Source: Defluviitaleaceae bacterium (lineage in GTDB: Bacteria > Bacillota > Clostridia > Lachnospirales > WQUN01). Taken from it: a stretch of 64,000 bases of DNA. This document shows positions 31,925 to 40,068 of this stretch, piece after piece (the stretch's first letter is position 1; the number at the start of each line of letters is the position of its first letter). The notes under the pieces were generated by a model, which worked only from the letters and a program-made list of their open reading frames with translations, had not been told where the DNA came from and did no database searches. The position numbers and the translations under genes were made by a program. Location: positions 1-64,000 of the forward strand of contig WQVD01000006.1 of NCBI GenBank assembly GCA_009781755.1, written 5' to 3'.

Positions 31925-33004
31925 CGTTTTATACGTTAGCAATAATTCTTGCAAGCATTCGTCCAAAAACAACTTCATGCCGCAGGGGTTGCCGTAGACG
32001 GCATTAACCATCCGCTTACAACCGCCATTGCACCACCTGCGATGCGTACATTCGGCACAAAACGGTGAAAATTGCCGCGCTACGTTTGCGAAGCCGCTGT
32101 TTACCACGGCTTCAAACGCGGTTTGTAGATTATATTGCGACAAATCGCTGACGCGGTATTCATCCAACACGTAAAAATCGCATGGATACACGCCGCCGTC
32201 TGCCTCCACGATGATTTGCGGGTAGCAACGTCCGCTGATGCCGCAGGTTACAGGTTGACCGCCCAGCAGCAACAACGCCAAATCATCAAATAGGCGCACA
32301 CTGACGATATTCCCCTTTAAGGCTTCCACTTTCCAAAGCGGGAATAACGTTGCATAAAATTGATGGAATCGGTCGCCGGTAAGTGCCGTGGGGTTGTGGC
32401 CATTCAACGGCTCCAGGCATGGGATGAATTGGATATGGCTGATTTTTTCTTTGATAATAAAATCCCATATGCGCTTTGCTCGCCGTGCGTTTTCCTTGGT
32501 GAGCACGCACAGTATATTGTAGGCAACGCCGTGGGAATCCATCAGTTTCTTCGCGTTCATCACCCGGTTGAAAGTTCCTTTGCCCAACGAGTCCATGCGG
32601 TTGCGGTTGTGCAACGCCATATCTCCATCCAATGAAAGCCCCACAAGGAAGTTATGTTCCTTTAAAAAGGCGCACCATTTTTCGTCCAGCATAAGCCCGT
32701 TGGTTTGCATCGCATACGAAACCACCGCACGGGTTGCGTTATATTTTTTAACCTCATCGGCGAAAAACATAAAAAAATCTAAACCGGCAAGACCCGGCTC
32801 CCCCCCTTGGAAAGCAAAGGTGATGCGGTCACCGGCGGTCAGCACAGAAAATACATTTTTTATTAACTTTGCGGCGGTATCGCGACTCATGATGCCCAAG
32901 GAAGCCGACGACCTGTGCGCCACGACATCGTTGTAAAAGCAATAACCGCAACGCATATCACACAGCGACGACGCGGGTTTTATCATTATGTTTAATTGTT
33001 TCAT
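31901..33004 (-). CDS. anaerobic sulfatase-maturating enzyme (radical SAM/SPASM)
   Basis: A 367-residue radical SAM enzyme that converts the signature cysteine of sulfatases to formylglycine without oxygen. The SAM cluster motif C-x3-C-x2-C is Cys15, Cys19 and Cys22 in LCDMRCGYCFYND. The C-terminal SPASM region binds auxiliary [4Fe-4S] clusters through CGISGRCYPQ, GGVYPCDFYVL and CAECTHRRWCNGGCKRM. Length and motif order match anSME. The context of five Cys-type sulfatases makes the role nearly certain. Its 3' end overlaps the amidohydrolase gene by 24 nt on the opposite strand. The ribosome binding site is weak, suggesting modest expression. Confidence 0.95.
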   Translation of the reverse strand: MKQLNIMIKPASSLCDMRCGYCFYNDVVAHRSSASLGIMSRDTAAKLIKNVFSVLTAGDRITFAFQGGEPGLAGLDFFMFFADEVKKYNATRAVVSYAMQTNGLMLDEKWCAFLKEHNFLVGLSLDGDMALHNRNRMDSLGKGTFNRVMNAKKLMDSHGVAYNILCVLTKENARRAKRIWDFIIKEKISHIQFIPCLEPLNGHNPTALTGDRFHQFYATLFPLWKVEALKGNIVSVRLFDDLALLLLGGQPVTCGISGRCYPQIIVEADGGVYPCDFYVLDEYRVSDLSQYNLQTAFEAVVNSGFANVARQFSPFCAECTHRRWCNGGCKRMVNAVYGNPCGMKLFLDECLQELLLTYKTLHKRFHA

Positions 33005-33040
33005 GGCATAACCAACTTTACAATGGGATGAGTGAAATTT

Positions 33041-34165
33041 ATGACTTCAAGGCAACGTGTAACGGAAGCCATCAACCATCGCACGCCCGACCGTATGCCC
33101 ATCGATTTGGGCATGCACACCGCCACGGGTATTTCCGCTTTTGCGTATCAACGCCTGCGAGCGCATTTGGGGTTGCCGCTTTCGGAAACGGAGCTGGTGG
33201 ACGGGGTGCAGGTATTGGCGCGGGTGGAAGAAGATGTGTTGAAGGCACTCAATTGTGACTGTATTTACTTAAAACCGCCGGCAGCCCAATACCGCACATG
33301 GGAACCACGGAACGGTTACCCATTCAAAGTGCCCGATTATTACACGCCCGTCAAAAATGACAAAGAAGAATGGGTAATCACACGCGGCAATCAAAGTATG
33401 CGTATGCCAAAAGGCGGCTATTTTTTTGATGGCGATTGGATAGCCATGGAACGCGCTTGGGTGGAGCCGTTTTTTTCCGATACGGTGCGCGAAGCCGAGC
33501 GCGTATATAAAGAAACGGATTATTTTACGGCGTTCAGAGGTTTCCATCCCTATTTCGAAGCCGATATGGATTATTTTTGCGACATGTTGACTGACCCCGA
33601 AAGGCTCATCGAAGAAAACGCCGCTATCTTGAAAACAGAACTGGAACGTGCGGCGTTGTTTATCGAAAAAATGGGGCCGTATGTGGGTGCCGTTTGCATG
33701 TCCGGCGACTTGGGCAGCCAATCTGCCCCCATGATAAACCCAAAAATTTTCGAGCAGGTTTCAGCGCCGTTCTTAAAAAAGTTTTGTGATTTCATGCACC
33801 GCAATTCCGATTTGAAGATTTTCTTGCATTGCTGTGGAAGCATGGAGCCCTTTTTGCCCGCGTTGATCGACTGCGGCATTGACATTATTAATCCCGTGCA
33901 GATTTCTGCCAGCGGGATGGATCCGGTTATGTTAAAAGAACGTTACGGCAAGGACATCACCTTTTGGGGTGGCGGGGTAAATACACAACAAGTGCTTAGC
34001 CAACAAGGCCCGACCGAGGTTGCGGAAAACGTTAAATATTTGACGGATATTTTCAAACCGGGTGGCGGTTATGTCTTTTGCCCGGTTCACAATATCATGG
34101 GGGATATACCGCCGGAAAACATCGCTGCCGCTTATCGTGCGGCTTTTACCAACTCTCGCATGTAA
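33041..34165 (+). CDS. UroD-fold protein with H-C-C-G motif (MtaA-like), copy 3
   Basis: A 374-residue protein of the uroporphyrinogen decarboxylase/MtaA family. It begins with the typical MTSRQRVTEAINHRTPDRMPID and carries LHCCGSMEPFLPALIDCGIDI near residue 265, an H-x-C-G motif followed by another Cys. That is the zinc-site pattern of methylcobalamin:coenzyme methyltransferases such as MtaA and MtbA. Unlike copies 1 and 2 it therefore keeps the likely metal site. ATG 33041 has GGGATGAG upstream; a GTG three codons earlier is an alternative. The start is 36 nt from the divergent maturase start. The 3' end overlaps the convergent isomerase gene by 34 nt. Confidence 0.85.
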   Translation: MTSRQRVTEAINHRTPDRMPIDLGMHTATGISAFAYQRLRAHLGLPLSETELVDGVQVLARVEEDVLKALNCDCIYLKPPAAQYRTWEPRNGYPFKVPDYYTPVKNDKEEWVITRGNQSMRMPKGGYFFDGDWIAMERAWVEPFFSDTVREAERVYKETDYFTAFRGFHPYFEADMDYFCDMLTDPERLIEENAAILKTELERAALFIEKMGPYVGAVCMSGDLGSQSAPMINPKIFEQVSAPFLKKFCDFMHRNSDLKIFLHCCGSMEPFLPALIDCGIDIINPVQISASGMDPVMLKERYGKDITFWGGGVNTQQVLSQQGPTEVAENVKYLTDIFKPGGGYVFCPVHNIMGDIPPENIAAAYRAAFTNSRM

Positions 34166-34917
34166 GCCAAATAATGCGGCAAGGCTATTTCCGGGTTCGG
34201 CAAACTTGGAACCCACATTTTCTCCCATTCGAAGGACAGAAATCCGTCAAAGTTTTTTTCGGCAAGCAGTTTTATAATTGCGGGCACCGGCAGCACACCT
34301 TCGCCCATCAAACAAAGGTTGTGCGCGGCATCTGCGTCTTTGATGTGCACATGGCGGATATGCGCGCCCACATGTCGCCAAGTATCCTGCGGGGATTCCC
34401 CATCCCGCAAGCTGTGGTGAATATCCCATAGAATCGCCACACCCGGGCTGTTAACCATATCGATCAATTCGGCTGCTTTTTTGCCGCTGTTAATCACATC
34501 ATGGATTTCTACTAACACCGTGACACCTAAGGCCGCAGCTCGATTGCCGGCGGCGTGGAGATATTGCGCACCCACTTCGGTAAATGCGCCCAATTCCCCA
34601 ATGAAAGTGCGTACATATTTGACCCCCAAGTCGGCGGCCAACTCTGCGTTAATGATTAATTTGTCTTCATTTTCCTTGAGTCTCGTCGGGTCACTGCCAT
34701 AAAAAGTCGTATACCCACTGATAATCGGTATATCAACGCCCCGCGCAGCAAACATATCTTTTATATGCGCTCGTTCATTTTTAGTTAGCGCGGGGTCAAC
34801 ATGTCTATCATCACGGATGCGTAATTCTACGCCGTCAAATCCGTATGCCGCCGCGTTTTGTGCTACTTGTGTGATGTCCCAATCCGGGCATCCCAATGTA
34901 CTGAAGCATAGTTTCAT
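34132..34917 (-). CDS. sugar phosphate isomerase/epimerase-like TIM barrel (xylose isomerase/AP endonuclease 2 fold)
   Basis: A 261-residue TIM-barrel protein of the AP_endonuc_2 group, which includes sugar isomerases, epimerases and inosose dehydratases. Conserved-looking strands are YGFDGVELRI, LGVKYVRTFIG, VTVLVEIHD, VAILWDIHHS and HIRHVHIKDAD, carrying the Glu, Asp and His ligands of a divalent metal. The start is ATG 34915-34917 with GGGAGG 7 nt upstream, and it overlaps the preceding FAD gene by 4 nt. It is the last gene of the redox operon. A keto-sugar intermediate made by the SDR or OYE-like protein would be a logical substrate. The exact reaction is unknown. Confidence 0.85.
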   Translation of the reverse strand: MKLCFSTLGCPDWDITQVAQNAAAYGFDGVELRIRDDRHVDPALTKNERAHIKDMFAARGVDIPIISGYTTFYGSDPTRLKENEDKLIINAELAADLGVKYVRTFIGELGAFTEVGAQYLHAAGNRAAALGVTVLVEIHDVINSGKKAAELIDMVNSPGVAILWDIHHSLRDGESPQDTWRHVGAHIRHVHIKDADAAHNLCLMGEGVLPVPAIIKLLAEKNFDGFLSFEWEKMWVPSLPNPEIALPHYLAYMRELVKAAR

Positions 34918-36701
34918 CGTTGTGCCTCCCAATCCCGTTCAAACCAATCGTCGCATTCAGGCAACGCACGCACAGGCGCGAAGGTAGAATAGTTGCCTTT
35001 TGTGATAACCACTTCTTTTAACCTTGCGGCATCCGTTTCCTGTGTTCCTTTTACCATGGCACCGCCGTGTGTGCCCCATTCCCTCGCCGCAAACAACATG
35101 GCCGAGAGCACTTTTTCTTGCGTAATCAGCAGATCATAGGCTTTGTACAGCGCAGGAATATCTGCGTCGCATGTAATGGTGGCGTCATCAAAGAAACGCT
35201 CGACTTGACGACGGCAATTATCGTACAATTTTTGCATTTGCGGGATATCACGGTTGTACGCGGCGTAATGGCTCATGGCATCTTGGGTAGCCCGCGTTTT
35301 TTTTATGAAATTAACCGTAGGTGCGTAATTGAAAACGGGCGGAGTGAAATCCGCTGCGTTTTCTTCTGATTCACCCAACGTTTCCCCTTTGCGTGCGATG
35401 TGCTCCGCCGCCCGCATCGAGCCTACCTGTGCGGAATTGAGTGCACTACCGCCGGGGCGGTACACCCCAAAAGTACCCGCCGCTTCGCCTACGGCATATA
35501 ATCCTTTTATATTGGTTTCCCAATTGATGTCCACGGCGATGCCGCCGTTGCAATGTTGGGCACAAACGGCCACTTTCAACGGCTCGGTATGCAAATCAAT
35601 GCCGTTATTGCGGTATAAATCAATGGCCTTGGGGTTCATTTTTTGCAATCGTTCAATGGGCGTACCGAAAAGCGCGTCCGATTTTTTTAAATAATCGTAC
35701 ACCTCATCATTTAAATCTTCGAAGTTTAACCTCGACGGGTTCCGCCGGAAGTCCATGTATACCGTGCGTTTTTTTTCTTTCATTTCCGCCGCAACCAATA
35801 AATCAATTAAAGACGAGCCTTCCAATTTGCGGGTATCAAAAGGCCATTGATAACCCTTCAAAAAAACGCGGTTTAATCCTTCAGCGGGGTTGGAAAAATA
35901 CTCGGCCAAAAATTCGTGCTCGATCCCGTCCGCATCCACAGAAATATAGCGCGGCAACACCTGCTGGTAGGTGCCGGAAACATTCCAACGGAAATCTGTA
36001 CTGGCCAAGCCGTATTGCCATTCTTGCAAATTGCAAGCATCTGCGCCTGCGGCCAGTGCAAGCCCCGTTCCTCCCGTTTGGCTTATGGGAAATACCGAAT
36101 CGGCATAAACCCCCGCAGGCCCGCCGGTGGCCAAAATAATATTTTGCGCACGAAGGGTCACAAACCCCTCGCCCACGCGGTAATAAACCAAACCTTGGAT
36201 TTGGTTATCTTCAACCAATAGCTTTGCCACGGGTGCGTTGTCTATTATTTCAATTCCCTTTTGCAACACCGATTTTTCCAATGCCTCGGTCATTAATTTT
36301 GAAGTAAGTGGTCCGCAGGAAGTAGCACGCTGGCGCGGGTCGTGGTCGGTTTTGTAACCAATATAGGCACCGTATTTATTGGTAGGGAAAGGAAGCCCAA
36401 AATGCACCAACTTCATAAAAGCCTTAACCGAACCCGCCGCTTCCGCCAATGCGGTATCGCCGTGTACCGCGCCGCCATCAAAGAGCGTGCGCGCCATTTC
36501 GTATACGCTGTCCGATTCCTCGCCCGCGATGGTTAATTTGTAATAGGTTTGTTTGTCGCTGCCCGTATTGCGCGAAGTGCCCATCTTTTGCCCTTCTGTA
36601 ATGAGGGCGATGTCCGTAACACCTAAATCGAACAGCCAATCCGCTGCGTTGTATCCGGCGCAACCACTGCCGATGACCAGTGTGTGATAGGTGTTTTTCA
36701 C
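34914..36701 (-). CDS. FAD-dependent oxidoreductase (fumarate reductase/aspartate oxidase flavoprotein type)
   Basis: A 595-residue flavoprotein related to fumarate reductase, succinate dehydrogenase and L-aspartate oxidase flavoproteins. The FAD motif VIGSGCAGYNAADWL is at the N-terminus, and a second FAD contact, GLYAVGEAAGTFGVYRPGGSALNSAQVG, lies near residue 420. The substrate loop includes CAQHCNGGIAVD. A C-terminal helical domain of about 150 residues follows, as in the family. No signal peptide or heme-binding domain is seen, so it is a soluble enzyme. It lies between SDR (1 nt gap) and isomerase (4-nt overlap) genes. Because the OYE-like protein upstream lacks its own NAD(P)H domain, the two may work in sequence. 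Confidence 0.85.
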   Translation of the reverse strand: MKNTYHTLVIGSGCAGYNAADWLFDLGVTDIALITEGQKMGTSRNTGSDKQTYYKLTIAGEESDSVYEMARTLFDGGAVHGDTALAEAAGSVKAFMKLVHFGLPFPTNKYGAYIGYKTDHDPRQRATSCGPLTSKLMTEALEKSVLQKGIEIIDNAPVAKLLVEDNQIQGLVYYRVGEGFVTLRAQNIILATGGPAGVYADSVFPISQTGGTGLALAAGADACNLQEWQYGLASTDFRWNVSGTYQQVLPRYISVDADGIEHEFLAEYFSNPAEGLNRVFLKGYQWPFDTRKLEGSSLIDLLVAAEMKEKKRTVYMDFRRNPSRLNFEDLNDEVYDYLKKSDALFGTPIERLQKMNPKAIDLYRNNGIDLHTEPLKVAVCAQHCNGGIAVDINWETNIKGLYAVGEAAGTFGVYRPGGSALNSAQVGSMRAAEHIARKGETLGESEENAADFTPPVFNYAPTVNFIKKTRATQDAMSHYAAYNRDIPQMQKLYDNCRRQVERFFDDATITCDADIPALYKAYDLLITQEKVLSAMLFAAREWGTHGGAMVKGTQETDAARLKEVVITKGNYSTFAPVRALPECDDWFERDWEAQR

Positions 36702-36702
36702 G

Positions 36703-37401
36703 TTACAGCCTCCTTATATGAAAGCCGCCGTCTGCGTTGAAAACCTGCCCCGTGGCGAAGTCAAACCGCCCATCGGTAATGGCAAGCACGATATTGGCCA
36801 CATCTTGCGGCGTGCCCAGCCGATTAATCGGGGTAAGCCCTTCGGCGATGCGTTTTTCATACATATCCTTTACGGCGGCTATCATATCGGTTTCGATAAT
36901 GCCCGGACGGATTTCAAACACGCCGATGCCGTATTCCGCCAAGCGGTCGGCAAAAAGCTGCGTTACCATGCTAACACCGGCTTTGGAAATACAATACTCC
37001 CCGCGTTTGACAGACGATGTGTATGCGGAAATGGAACCTATGTTTATAATCCGACCCGTGCCGTGCGGTTGCTTGCGCATTTGATTAGCGAAAAGTTGGC
37101 ACATAAAAAACGTGCCCTCCAAGTTGATTTCCATCACGCGTTGGTAACTTTCCGATGTGGTTTCCAATAAATCCAAACGTGTTGCGGGCGCTACACCTGC
37201 GTTATTAACAAGTAAATTTACTTGGCCGTACTGTGTTATCACATGGTCGAGCAAATCACGGCGGTCGGTTTCATTGGCGATGTTGCATTTGGGGTTGCTG
37301 CTTGTGCTTGCGCGTACCACTGCATAACCCGCGTCTTCTAAATTTTGCGCAATACACGCACCGATGCCTCGGGATGCGCCTGTTACAACGGCAACCTTCA
37401 T
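36703..37401 (-). CDS. short-chain dehydrogenase/reductase
   Basis: A 232-residue SDR. The cofactor motif TGASRGIG is at residues 7-14, NNAG at about 87-90, the catalytic Ser in INIGSISAY and the Tyr-x-x-x-Lys in GEYCISKAG. It oxidises or reduces a hydroxyl/keto group with NAD(P). The length is typical. The gene overlaps the OYE-like gene by 4 nt and precedes the FAD gene by 1 nt. In a sugar operon with a TIM-barrel isomerase, a sugar or sugar-acid oxidoreductase is more likely than the fatty-acid synthesis enzyme that general similarity would suggest. Confidence 0.9.
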   Translation of the reverse strand: MKVAVVTGASRGIGACIAQNLEDAGYAVVRASTSSNPKCNIANETDRRDLLDHVITQYGQVNLLVNNAGVAPATRLDLLETTSESYQRVMEINLEGTFFMCQLFANQMRKQPHGTGRIINIGSISAYTSSVKRGEYCISKAGVSMVTQLFADRLAEYGIGVFEIRPGIIETDMIAAVKDMYEKRIAEGLTPINRLGTPQDVANIVLAITDGRFDFATGQVFNADGGFHIRRL

Positions 37402-38618
37402 TGTTGCCCCGCTTTCATTTTCAAGTACAAGTCCGTGTACAATTTATCACGCACCACGCAGCCCGCATTGGAATGGCCGCGCATTAATTCCGAACATTTG
37501 GCACAGGTGACGCACACTTGTTTGCCGTCGAAGCAATCATTTAATATATCCCGCGCGAAAGTAGGATACGCGAAACCCAAACGCCCAAAACCAACAAAAT
37601 CGGCATAATCCGCTTCAACTGCACCCGCCGCAAGATACGGGGAATCCATGCGCAAAAAGGTAGGCGCGGAAGCCACAATGGCCGTGCCGGGCAACGCATC
37701 GCGGACTTCTTTGGTCAAGCGGTACATACGCTCAACACCTTCCAAGTCGGTGGGGCGGTTTACATAAGGATTAAAATACGGATTGCCCATGCTGATATTT
37801 ACCATAGAAAAATTCAATTCCTTAAGCAACGCGATGGGCTCGCTTAGGTTCGGCTCGATAGAACCGTCCTGCTCTACGCCGAAGCCGTGGGGATAGGGAA
37901 TGCCGTCGTAAATATTAAGACGCGTGGTAACTAAGAAGCCCGCCGGTGCTGCGGCGCGCGCAGCGGCTGTGATATTTTTATAGAACCGGGCGCGGTTTGA
38001 GAGCTCCGGCCCGCCATAAGGACCGGGGCGCGTAAAGGCACCCAACAATTCGCCATTCAAATACCGATGGCAAGCCTTGACATCGATGCCGTCAAAGCCG
38101 CAATCGGCGGCCATTTTAGTGATTTCGCCGTAACGTATTTCAATTTTGCGCAGGGTATCGTCGGAAACGATGCGTTCGGGCGGGATGGGGTTGTCCTTTT
38201 CATAAATAGGAACATTGACGGCAATCATCGGCTCGGGCGGGCCGTCGGGCCTCGAATATCGTCCGCTGTGCGTGGCTTGCATGATGATTACCGGATTAGG
38301 GTTGCCGTTTTTAACTGCGGTTTCGCGGATGCGCTCCACCAGCCATTTATAATGGTCGGTGTTTTTTTCGTGCATCCATAATTGATAGGCATTGGCGCGT
38401 CCGTCGCTTTGCACCGCCACGGCCTCAAACCATATCAAACCTGCGCCGCTGGTTGCGAAGCGGTCATAACGGCGTATGGCCAAGGTATCCGCCTCGCCGG
38501 TGCGCGTTCCGTCCGCGCCTTCCATGGGTTGCACCACCAATCGATTCGCGAAGGTGTGGTTTTCGACAGTAAACGATTGCTTCAAAACAGATAAGTTGCG
38601 GGACAGCGGTAGATTCAT
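37398..38618 (-). CDS. OYE-like NADH:flavin oxidoreductase with C-terminal Cys cluster
   Basis: A 406-residue protein with the old-yellow-enzyme FMN TIM barrel: ANRLVVQPMEGADGT at the N-terminus, IMQATHSGRYSRPD, DGIDVKACHRYLNGELLGAFTRPGPYGG split over the barrel, and VGFGRLGFAYPTF. It ends in C-x2-C-x2-C-x11-C (CVTCAKC...GHSNAGC), which resembles the [4Fe-4S] site of 2,4-dienoyl-CoA reductase and bile-acid BaiCD/BaiH proteins. However, the FAD/NAD domain that follows in those proteins is absent. I prefer ATG 38616-38618; a start three codons earlier is open. It heads the four-gene operon ending at 34132. The substrate is unknown. Confidence 0.85.
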   Translation of the reverse strand: MNLPLSRNLSVLKQSFTVENHTFANRLVVQPMEGADGTRTGEADTLAIRRYDRFATSGAGLIWFEAVAVQSDGRANAYQLWMHEKNTDHYKWLVERIRETAVKNGNPNPVIIMQATHSGRYSRPDGPPEPMIAVNVPIYEKDNPIPPERIVSDDTLRKIEIRYGEITKMAADCGFDGIDVKACHRYLNGELLGAFTRPGPYGGPELSNRARFYKNITAAARAAAPAGFLVTTRLNIYDGIPYPHGFGVEQDGSIEPNLSEPIALLKELNFSMVNISMGNPYFNPYVNRPTDLEGVERMYRLTKEVRDALPGTAIVASAPTFLRMDSPYLAAGAVEADYADFVGFGRLGFAYPTFARDILNDCFDGKQVCVTCAKCSELMRGHSNAGCVVRDKLYTDLYLKMKAGQQ

Positions 38619-38639
38619 ATCACACATCCAATCGAGCCA

Positions 38640-38671
38640 AATGTCGCGAGTCGCAATCGACGCAAGACATT
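38640..38671 (-). promoter_or_regulatory. inverted repeat upstream of the redox operon
   Basis: AATGTC (38640-38645) and GACATT (38666-38671) enclose a second pair GTCG/CGAC, giving a 10-bp stem with an internal loop. It lies 22 nt upstream of the OYE-like start. A related repeat with the same outer arms, the same inner GCGAG and the same flanking CAG is found at 53463-53496, 19 nt upstream of the DUF3795 gene. Either a protein operator or an RNA stem-loop in the leader is possible. Confidence 0.45.
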
Positions 38672-38793
38672 CAGCATTATAATGGTGCTAGTATAAGTAA
38701 TTCGCGGTAATATTTCCAGTAGTGAAACTTGTTCATTACATCATCTTACATTCACGTTCCAATCGCATTCTATAGGGGCGTGAACGTAAACAG

Positions 38794-39952
38794 TTATAAA
38801 TTAATAGGCTTCTTGATTTGATTAATATAACTGAGCATTTGACCGGCTGATTCATCGCCCATTTCGGCGGCTTTGGCGTACCATTTTTTTGATTGTTCGT
38901 AATCGCGGGCAACACCGTAGCCGCAATAAAACATGAAGCACAACCTGCGGCTTGCCGTCATCACTTCCCATGTTTGGCATTGCGGGTATTCTTCTTGTTG
39001 CGCGGCTTGAGCAAACCACTGGGCCGCTTGGTTGTAATCTTGTACAACGCCATCGCCATACCAATATCGAATCCCCATATAATACTGCGCATCGGCCATA
39101 CCTTGTTCGGCGGCTTTGGTTAGCCATAGGACGCTTTTTTTATAATCCGGCGCGATGATTTGCCGAATGCCATGTATCGCAAGCGCCCCGCTACATTCAG
39201 CTTCACCGCCGCCGTAGTAATCACCCAATGCGCGTTGCGCCTCGATGTGTCCTTGTTCCGCTGCCTTTGTCACCCATTTTAAGGTTTGTTTGTATTTGCG
39301 TATTTTGTAAAAATATTCGCTCATTCGATGCTGTGCGTCGGCGTCGCCTGCTTCGGCTTTTGCCACGAGTTCATTGGTTTCATCGTCAAATTCCATTTTG
39401 TTTGCCAAGGCCGCAAAGATATCTTTCCAGCGTGCGGGCATGGTGTCGTCGATGGACTCGTCGGGGGTAAAGCCTAGTTTGAGATATATTTTTTATCGCC
39501 GCAAGGCAATAGTCCCGTGTTTCTAACTTGACCATTTTGACGCCACGGTCGCGTAGCTTGCGCAAGACCGCCGCGGTGATTTCGTATCCTAAATTCATGC
39601 CCGAATAGTCGGGAAGTGCCGCGACATATTCCAAGTAACCGCAATCCTGTCGAATGTCTTGTGACGCAAACTCCCCACGACATTCAACTTTCGACTGCTC
39701 ATGGATGTGAAACGCCGTGCCGGTGGCAATGATTTTGCTGCCGTCGGTTATGACCCAAACGCTGTCTTCAAAATAGCCGTCTCGGATTGCGATGCGGGTG
39801 GCGAAATCGGTGAATTGGTTAAATGCCGCCTCACTTAATGCTTCCCACTGCTCGATATCATCGGCGCGGATAACCCGCAATTCGAAGCCTGCGCGCAGGT
39901 TCGCTTCCGGGATGTCCGACATGCTTGATTTGATCATTTTTATATCCCACAT
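38794..39952 (-). pseudogene. GNAT acetyltransferase-Sel1 repeat fusion split by a frameshift
   Basis: Two frames belong to one gene. From ATG 39950-39952 (GGAAG 7 nt upstream) a GNAT acetyltransferase domain runs through LEYVAALPDYSGMNLGYEITAAVLRKL to YCLAAIK. Then a run of six A (39489-39494, read as T on the plus strand) shifts the frame into a meaningless tail. With five A the sequence continues as IKIYLKLGFTPDES, the expected end of a GNAT domain. It then runs without a stop into MPARWKDIFAALANK and four or five Sel1 repeats (TKAAEQGHIEAQRALGDYY, TKAAEQGMADAQYYMGIRY, AKAAEMGDESAG). The intact protein would have about 385 residues. The fault may be real, a phase-variable homopolymer, or a sequencing error. 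Confidence 0.8.
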
Positions 39953-40068
39953 TGTAAATCTTCCTTTCTTGTGTAATACCAATCCTTGATAAAACCAGTG
40001 ATACATTGCGAGGATTTTGTCACAAGATGAGAAGGTCGTGACGTAGTGCACCTAGCGGTGCGCTTGTG

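Noticed and set aside
34132-38618. Bile-acid 7-dehydroxylation (bai) operon
   Set aside because: OYE-like, SDR and flavoprotein genes resemble it superficially, but there is no CoA ligase, BaiE-type dehydratase or transporter, and the OYE-like protein lacks its NAD domain.
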